DNA of 64,000 nucleotides from Aegilops tauschii subsp. strangulata (lineage: Eukaryota > Streptophyta > Magnoliopsida > Poales > Poaceae). The notes under the pieces are model-generated. The model ran no database searches and was not told where the DNA came from. It saw nothing but the letters and a program-made list of their open reading frames with translations. Shown piece after piece: positions 57,034 through 64,000 of this stretch. Made by a program: the position numbers and the translations under genes. Each line of letters opens with the position of its first letter. Positions within the stretch are counted from its first letter, which is position 1. The stretch covers positions 197,812,788 to 197,876,787 of the forward strand of contig NC_053036.3 in the NCBI RefSeq assembly GCF_002575655.3, given 5' to 3'.

Positions 57034-57611
57034 TGATGAGGATATAGACCTGGGGTAGGGTAATAGGCCTGACCTATACGTCCTACCTAAGGTCCCTGTC
57101 CTAGAAGCAAAGAGGTTCAAAGAGTAAAAAGAGGGGACCCAAGGAAGGTGTCGAGTGCAATCCACTCGACCTACCATTCACTCGGAAACTCCCTCTATTT
57201 AGGTCACTCGATCACTAAACCACTCGACGTGCAGAAGACCTAAAGCCACTCCGCGCAGCAACGGTCGGACATTTACCCTTAGACTTAATAGTCATTTATA
57301 GCACTTTACTACGGACGTTACCTGTAACGCTCCTTCTTTATGAACATTGAACCCTGTGTAACGGAGGGGAGCTGGGGTCCTGGCGCACTCTATATAAGCC
57401 ACACCCCTCCTCTGGGACAAGGGTTCGCACCCCCTGTAACACACACGCATATAATCCAGTCGACCGCCTCCGGGCTCCGAGACGTAGGGTTGTTACTTCC
57501 TCCGAGAAGGGCATGAACTCGTAAAACTCGTGCATACAGCTTCTCCATAGCTAGGATCTTGCCTCTACATCCCTACCCCCCTATTCTACTGTCAGACTTA
57601 GAACCACGACA
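57034..57611 (+). repeat. 5' LTR of B2 (578 bp)
   Basis: It begins TGATGAGGATATAGACC and ends TTAGAACCACGACA. TATATAAG lies at 57391. It is homologous throughout to 7542-8108. Confidence 0.92.
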
Positions 57612-57612
57612 G

Positions 57613-57630
57613 TTGGCGCCCACCGTGGGG
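57613..57630 (+). promoter_or_regulatory. Primer-binding site of B2
   Basis: TTGGCGCCCACCGTGGGG starts one base after the LTR and is identical to the PBS of element A, so the two families share the same primer. Confidence 0.88.
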
Positions 57631-57684
57631 CAGGTGTTTTAGCGACTTGTTGGAGAAGTTGCAATTTTTCCGATCCCCATCAGC

Positions 57685-59263
57685 ATGGTTTCAGGCGGAG
57701 GATTGGCCGAGGGCCGCGAGATCCATTTCGGCGCGCTCGTGTTCGTCGCCGACGACTCCGCTTGGCTCCAAGAAGCTCCACTCGACGTCGAGGCGCTCCC
57801 CGTCCGCGGGGCAAAGCACTTTCACGCGTGCGTCCGCGGCGTCCTCCTGCGGCAGTCGTCGACCTAGTATCGGTCGGCTCCGGTGGCGTCCTCGCTCCCT
57901 GTTGCCCGCCGGCACAAGCGTTCCGGTTGGTCGAGGCTCCAGCGGTGGGTGAGGCACGCGGTGGCTCGCCAGACGGCCACCCCCCAAGTCGCGGCAATCG
58001 AGCCCGACGAAACTCTCTACGGCCTGGTCGACTGGCCCGGTTGAGACTGCGTCCGAGTGCGACAGCAGTGACCCCGCGGCGGAAGTCCAGATGGTCAACG
58101 GACCGCGCAGTCCTCCTGGCTTCCCCCGCGACGACGGTGGTGATGGCGGAGGCGATCCGTCGCGTGCCCACGATGAGTACCGCCACGAGCCCCTCTTTTC
58201 GCAGCAGAGGGAAGAGCTTTGCCGCCGTAACATGGATGCACTTCACACTCCTATCGTTGGAGAAACCCCTGAGGCCCGGGCCTTGGAGGAGGTGCGCCTG
58301 GCCAATTTGGCTGAGCGCACTCGACTGGAGAATCTCCAACACGCACTCGACGAGCGTGCTCCACAGCGAGTTCCTGAATCCAGTCGACGACAACTCTTTC
58401 CGCCTCCAACCCAGGTATACCGAACTCCGATCCAGAATCTCGCGGCTGCTGCCCGAATAGCAGAGTCGATTCAGCTTTCCCAGTCGGAGGCTCGTAGGGG
58501 TTTGATGCAGATCCGGGCTTTGCTCCGGGCGGCGAGGGAGCAGAACACAGCAGTGTCACAGTCTCAGAATAGGATTCATAGTAGATCTGTAATGGCAGAC
58601 ACAGTTCAGTCGGCTCACAGCCCAAGATCACCTCCAAGGCGTGAGGGACGTGGAGATCGACAAGATCAGTACAGAAACTGTGAGCAATATGATCGTCGTC
58701 GAGTACCCACGCCTCCCCCAAGGAGTGGGTCATACGCGCCTCGGCAACACGATGACAGACGCCCTCACAGTGGTGGGCGAAGGATTCCAGTCGACCCCCG
58801 GGAGTCGGGCTTTGACGCGAGATCCATTCTCGTTCAAGGTCTGGTTGATAGGAACAGGGCACACAGAGATGGCCACGATAGAGATTACCCGACCGGCGGC
58901 AGGGTGCATGTTTCAGGTCCCGGGTGTTTCAGCAGAGCCATCAGAGCAGCAGTGATTCCTCCCAACTTCAGGTTGGCGACTGGAGTCAGCAAGTTCACTG
59001 GTGAGTCCAAGCCTGACACTTGGCTTGAGGACTACCGAGTGGCTGTGCAGATTGGTGGTGCCAATGATGAAGTGGCCATGAAGCACTTTCCTCTGATGTT
59101 AGAGGGCTCGGCCAGAGCGTGGTTGAATCAGTTAGCACCCGGCAGTATTTATAGCTGGGAAGAGCTTGCCCGAGTGTTTGTCAGAACATTTGAGAGTACA
59201 TGCAAACGGCCAGCAGGGCTAACAGAGTTACAGTCTTGTGTGCAGAAGTCGATGAAACTTTGA
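57685..59263 (+). pseudogene. Gag of B2, N-terminal and core parts
   Basis: The start at ATG 57685 gives MVSGGGLAEGREIHFGALVF; a TAG at 57865-57867 interrupts it (SST-stop-YRS). After a frameshift the frame 58091-59263 carries a Glu/Arg-rich helix, an Arg/Pro-rich linker and the retrotransposon gag domain (KFTGESKPDTWLEDYRVAVQ, ARAWLNQLAPGSIYSWEELA). It ends at 59263 because of a one-base loss near 59252, and gag continues in the next frame. Confidence 0.88.
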
Positions 59264-60627
59264 GAGATTATATCCAGAGATGGATCACGTTGCACCACAC
59301 GGTGGAGAATGTGTTTGATCACCAAGCAGTTTGTGCCTTCAAGGAAGGCGTCAAGTATCGAGAATTGAATCTGAAATTCGGTCGGACCGGAGATATGTCT
59401 CTGAGTCGAATGATGGAAATTGCCACCAAGTATGCTAATGGTGAAGAGGAGGATCGGCTCCGGAGTGGCAAGCACAAAACAGTCGCCCACGAAACCGGGG
59501 GAGGGAACTCCAGTCGGAAGCAGAAGCGCAAAGCCGAGCCAGCTGCTCCCGGAGAAGCCTTAGCCGTGACTCAAGGAAAGTTCAAGGGGAAGCCCAAAGG
59601 GCCATGGAACCCCAAGAAAGTAAAAGATCAAGATGGAAATGATGTGTTGGATTTACCATGCCACATTCACACAAAAAAAGATGAGGAGGGTAATCTCATT
59701 TACCCGAAACATACCACTCGACAATGTCGGCTCCTAATCCAGCAATTCCGAGAGAAACAACCCAAAGAGAAGGAGAAAGAATCAGACAAGGTTGAGGATA
59801 AGGAAGAGGACGATGATGGTTACCCCCACGTCAATTCAACTTTGATGATTTTTGCTGATGTTGAGAGCAAAAGTCGACTGAAAGTCATCAACAGAGAAGT
59901 GAACATGGTCGCTCTAGCGACGCCCAGTTATTTGAAGTGGTCTCAGACTGCCATTACATTCGACCAGTCTGATCACCCAACACACATAGCCACCCCTGGG
60001 AGGCAAGCGTTGGTGGTCGACCCAGTCATCGAAGGCACTCGGTTGACTAAGGTTCTGATGGATGGTGGCAGTGGCCTTAATATACTGTATGCGGAGACCT
60101 TGAAGGGAATGTGCATTCCGATGTCCAGACTTAGTGAAAGCAATATGAGTTTCCATGGAGTTATTCCTGGCAAGAAGGCTGAGTCACTCGGCCAGATCGC
60201 CCTCGATGTGGTTTTCGGTAATTCCAAGAATTACCGCAAAGAACAGTTGACGTTTGAAGTCGTCGATTTCCAGAGTGCTTATCATGCTATTCTAGGCAGG
60301 CCGGCATATGCACGTTTCATGGCTCGACCATGTTACGTCTACCTCAAATTGAAGATGCCTGGCCCTAAAGGAGTGATCACTATCACTGGCAATCGGAAGA
60401 AGGCAGAAGAGTGCTTCCAGGAGGGCTCAAAGATCGCCGATGCGCAAATGGCAGTGGTGGAATTGCAGGAGTACCAAAAAAATGCAGATCCGAGTGATTT
60501 GTTGTGAGCTAAGAAGCCTGCCACGGATTCAGCATTTCAGCCGTCTAGTGAAACGAAGCCGATTCATATTCACTCGACCGATCCCAATGCTGCTCCGACT
60601 CACATTTCGACAACACTCGACTCCAAA
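59264..60627 (+). pseudogene. Gag C-terminus and protease of B2
   Basis: In the downstream frame gag continues (ETLRDYIQRWITLHHTV). A Lys-rich region and zinc-binding C-x2-H-x13-H-x4-C (CHIH...HTTRQC) follow. The protease has LMDGGSGLNILYAETL and ILGRPAYARFMARPC. In-frame TGA at 60505-60507 (DLL-stop-AKK, plausibly a former CGA) interrupts the spacer. A TAG at 60628-60630 ends it at the same position as in A. Confidence 0.9.
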
Positions 60628-60630
60628 TAG

Positions 60631-62066
60631 GAAGAAGCGCTCATCCAGTTCCTCCGTGAGAACTGGGACATCTTTGCATGGAAACCTTCTGACATGCCGG
60701 GTGTTCCCAGGGGGCTGGCTGAGCACCGTTTGCGAGTCGACCCAAAAGTGAAACCAGTCAAAGAACATCTTCGACGGTCCGCCGTGCAGAAGAGAAAAGC
60801 AATCGGTGAAGAAGTGGCTCGGCTCCTAGCAGCTGAGTTTATCCGAGAGATTTACCACTCCGAGTGGTTAGCCAATGTTGTCATGGTCCCCAAGAAGGAC
60901 GACTCACTTCGCATCTGTATTGACTTCAAGCATATCAATCGGGCCTGCCCGAAAGATCACTTTCCTCTCCCCCGCATCGATCAAATAGTCGACTCGACTG
61001 CAGGGTGTGAGCGCTTGTCCTTTTTGGACGCTTATTCCGGGTATCATCAGATCCAACTGTATGGACCCGATGAGATAAAAATAGCTTTCATCACTCCATT
61101 TGGGTGCTTCTGTTATGTCACCATGCCATTCGGCCTGAAGAATGCTGGAGCCACATTCATGAGGATGATTCAGAAGTGTTTACTCACTCAAATCAGTCGG
61201 AATGTGGAAGCATACATGGATGACATTGTGGTCAAGTCACGTAAAGGTTCCGACCTATTGGCTGACCTTGCTGAAACTTTTGCCAACCTCAGAAGGTATG
61301 ATATCAAGCTTAATCCATCAAAGTGCACATTCGGAGTTCCGGGCGGAAAATTGCTCGGCTTCCTCGTTTCCGAACGGGGGATCGACGCTAACCCAGAGAA
61401 AATTGGTACCATTCTCCGAATGAAACGCCCTGTGCGTGTGCACGATGTCCAGAAGCTTACAGGTTGTTTGGCCGCCTTAAGTCGATTCATTTCTCGCCTC
61501 GGTGAAAAGGCATTGCCTCTTTACCGACTTATGAAGAAGTCTGATAAGTTCGAGTGGACTCCTGAAGCTGATGCAGCATTTGCAGAGCTCAAAGCCCTGC
61601 TTTCCACCCAGCCGGTGCTTGCTGCCCCAATCAGCAAAGAGCCTTTACTGCTTTACATTGCAGCCACTGGACAAGTCGTCAGTACAGTACTTACGGTCGA
61701 GCGGGAAGAAGAAGGAAAAGCCTATAAAGTTCAGCGTCCAATATATTATGTTTCTGAAGTTTTGACTCCATCAAAGCAAAGATTCCACATTATCAGAAGC
61801 TTGTTTATGGGATTTATATGACCACGAAGAAGGTTGCCCATTATTTCTCTGGCCACTCCATTACAGTCGTCAGCGACGCTCCATTATCAGAGATTCTGAA
61901 CAATAGAGATGCAACTGGTCGAGTGGCAAAGTGGGCGATTGAACTTCTTCCCTTGGATATTAAGTTTGAGGCAAAGAAAGCTATCAAGTCCCAAGCAATA
62001 GTAGATTTCCTCGCCGAGTGGATCGAACAGCAACTGCCTACTCAAGTCCACTCGGAGCACTAGACC
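60631..62066 (+). pseudogene. Reverse transcriptase and first RNase H of B2
   Basis: RT motifs MPGVPRGLAEH, RICIDFKHINRACPKDHF, FLDAYSGYHQIQ, VTMPFGLKNAGATF and the active site YMDDIVVKS are intact. RNase H follows. A one-base loss near 61787 ends the first frame at 61821, and the true frame continues (YGIYMTTKKVAHYF) to a TAG at 62061-62063, which replaces the Trp expected before the FFDGS motif. RT copies element RNA into cDNA; RNase H removes the RNA strand. Confidence 0.93.
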
Positions 62067-63842
62067 ATGTTCTTTGATGGTTCCAAGATGCTGAATGGTT
62101 CCGATGCTGGGGTGGTACTGGTATCCCCCCGAGGAGACAAGCTCAGATATGTTCTCCAGATTCACTTTGATTCCTCCAATAACGAAGCGGAATATGAAGC
62201 ACTCTTATATGGGTTACGTATGGCCATCTCACTCGGCGTCCGTCGCCTCATGGTCTACGGAGACTCAGATTTGGTAGTCAATCAAGTGATGAAGGAGTGG
62301 GACGTCAGAAGCCCAGCTATGACTGGTTACTGCAATGCGGTAAGGAAGTTGGAAAAGAAATTTGAGGGGTTAGAGCTCCATCATATACCCCGACTGAAAA
62401 ATCAAGCAGTCGATGATTTGGCAAATATAGGTTCCAAGAGGGAAGCCATTCCCAGCAACGTGTTTTTGGAACACATTCATACACCTTCAGTTCAAGAAGA
62501 TCCTTTTACTGAAGAGCCCCCACAGCCTAAGAGTGCCACAGATCCGACTGAAGTCGAAGTCCCAGCCATGGTCGACCTGATCATGGAGGTTTTGGTCATC
62601 ACTCCCGACTGGACGGTGCCATACATTGCGTATATCCTTAGGAAGGAACTCCCAGAGGATGAAGAAGAGGCTCGACAGATCGTCTGTCGATCCAAAGCCT
62701 TTACCGTGATAAGAGGACAACTGTTCAGGGAAAGCGTAATCGGAGTCAGCCAGAAATGCATAACACCAGAAGAAGGTCGAGTGATCCTCAACGACATCCA
62801 CTCGAGGACCTGTGGTCACCATGCGTCCTCTCGGACCATTGTGGCCAAAGCATACCGAGCTGGATTTTATTGGCCACGAGCGAATGAAATGGCGAAAGAT
62901 ATAGTCGACAAATGTGAAGGCTGCCAGTTTTACTCCAATATGTCCCACAAGCCTGCGTTAGCCCTGAAGACTATTCCACTCGTCTGGCCCTTTGCTGTTT
63001 GGGGATTGGATATGGTTGGACCCCTGAGGACTGGTAGGAGCGGCTTCACTCATGTGCTTGTAGCAGTCGACAAGTTTACCAAATGGATTGAAGCCAAGCC
63101 TATCAAGAATCTTGAAGCCAGTACTGCGGTCAGCTTCATCAGAGAATTGACATTTAGATATGGAGTTCCGCACAGCGTCATCACTAACAATGGGTCGAAC
63201 TTCAATTCTGATGAGTTCAGAGCCTTCTGTGCTTCCCAAGGCACACGAGTCGACTATGCTTCAGTCGCCCACCCCCAGTCGAATGGACAAGCAGAAAGAG
63301 CAAACGGCTTGATTCTCAAAGGACTGAAACCCCGACTAATGCGTGATCTCAAGCACGCAGCAGGCGTCTGGGTCGATGAGCTTCCATCAGTTCTTTGGGG
63401 ATTGAGGACAACTCCCAATCGGTCGACTGGCCGAACTCCATTCTTCTTGGTTTATGGAGCTGAAGCTGTTCTACTGAGTGACTTGCTTCACAATGCACCC
63501 CGAGTCGAGCTCTTCTCTGAAGATGAAGCAGAACAGGCCCGGCAGGACGCAGTTGATCTCCTAGAGGAGCAAAGAGAGATGGCCTTAATCCGGTCGACCA
63601 TTTATCAGCAAGACTTGCGTCGATTCCACGCAAGAAACGTGAGGGGCCGAGCCTTTCAAGAGGGAGACTTGGTTCTTCGAGTGGATCAGCAGAAACCACA
63701 CAAGCTCGCCCCTGCTTGGGAAGGTCCCTTCATTATCACCAGAGTTCTCCACAATGGAGCATCCCATCTTTACAATGTCGAGCATCAAAAAGACGAGCCA
63801 CGGGCTTGGAATGCAGAGCTGCTCCGCCCCTTTTATAGTTAA
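62067..63842 (+). pseudogene. Archaeal-type RNase H and integrase of B2
   Basis: 591 codons open. RNase H: MFFDGSKMLNGSDAGVVL, NNEAEYEALLYGL, YGDSDLVVNQV. Integrase: zinc-binding HSRTCGHH and CEGC, catalytic Asp in WGLDMVGPL and Glu in HPQSNGQAERANG. The middle catalytic residue is Asn in VITNNGSNF (AAC at 63186-63188) where element A and the family have Asp, so integration activity is probably lost. The C-terminal end (RAWNAELLRPFYS) matches B1 at 1700-1736. Confidence 0.93.
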
Positions 63843-64000
63843 GTACTCATTCGGATGAGATGTAATACGAAATACCTTTGTAGTTTGTTCAATCAAAGAC
63901 AAGACCTTTACAGTCTTCCTAAATGGTTGTTGTTACTTTTGTTGGCGTCTGAAATCCCCCAGTGGGTGACTTTGCCGCGAATCCGTTTCGCCTAAAGTTT
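63843..64000 (+). other. Start of B2 3' noncoding region
   Basis: It matches B1 1737-1900, including the first bases of the 74-bp array (CCGTTTCGCCTAA at the window end). The antisense gene and 3' LTR of B2 would lie to the right of the window. Confidence 0.85.

Larger units (their letters stand above)
57034..64000 (+). mobile_element. Gypsy element B2 (Tat lineage), 5' LTR through end of pol
   Basis: 5' LTR (57034-57611), PBS (57613 onward), gag, protease, RT, RNase H, archaeal-type RNase H and integrase to a stop at 63840-63842, then the start of the 3' noncoding region. It is the same family as B1. The left flanking pentamer is GCGGC (57029-57033); the right one lies outside. Lesions include a TAG and two frameshifts in gag, a TGA and TAG between protease and RT, a frameshift at the RT/RNase H border, a TAG before the second RNase H and a lost integrase Asp. 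Confidence 0.94.

Noticed and set aside
57680..58393. 237-codon minus-strand frame over B2 gag start
   Set aside because: Arg-rich shadow of a GC-rich gag region with no protein family character; it also overlaps the PBS-proximal gag start.

Overview
The window is intergenic DNA of a large grass genome, most likely Triticeae (wheat, Aegilops or barley relatives). The evidence is stacks of nested LTR retrotransposons, a BARE/WIS/Angela-type Copia element, Tat-lineage Gypsy elements, PIF/Harbinger and Helitron-like DNA elements, and one compact GC-rich gene with short GT-AG introns. No database was searched; element letters (A, A', B1, B2, C, D, X) are local labels.

Layout, left to right. (1) 1-1628: the 3' part of Gypsy A', inserted into the integrase tail of Gypsy B1. 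(2) 1629-8108: the 3' part of B1 with two tandem-repeat arrays, a spliced antisense gene and its 3' LTR. (3) 8109-15505: a decayed Copia element whose 5' LTR is truncated at its junction with B1. (4) 15867-23884: C, a non-autonomous LTR element on the minus strand with an orphan protein in place of gag-pol. (5) 24518-35121: a Harbinger-like MITE, split by solo LTR X (24536-34859), which is itself split by Gypsy D (24717-33370). D has gag and an antisense gene but no pol. (6) 35542-37727: a PIF/Harbinger transposon with a broken transposase. (7) 37845-39882: a probable Helitron. (8) 40212-53239: A, a complete 13-kb Gypsy element on the minus strand. Its two 518-bp LTRs differ at 4 sites and its GGTAC target duplication is perfect, so it is young. 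(9) 54005-55783: the only cellular gene, an intact seven-exon WAT1-related/UMAMIT-type transporter of 357 residues. (10) 56461-57033: the start of another Harbinger-like element, interrupted by (11) 57034-64000: Gypsy B2, cut by the window end at its pol stop plus about 160 bp.

The most interesting theme is that A', A, B1 and D each carry, between pol or gag and the 3' LTR, an oppositely oriented intron-containing gene. Its N-terminal region resembles the 'putative gypsy type transposon' family (Pfam PF04195), followed by a basic or coiled-coil middle and a shared C-terminal helical motif. In A and A' this gene has its own TATA box and a leader intron at matching positions. Other points are in-frame TAG codons at the same protease-RT position in families A and B, a predominance of CAG-to-TAG and TGG-to-TAG type lesions, repeated PPT-like motifs, and a hairpin array in the U3 region of solo LTR X.

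Coordinates, codon phases and LTR difference counts were worked out by eye. Ages use the conventional grass rate of 1.3e-8 substitutions per site per year and are rough.
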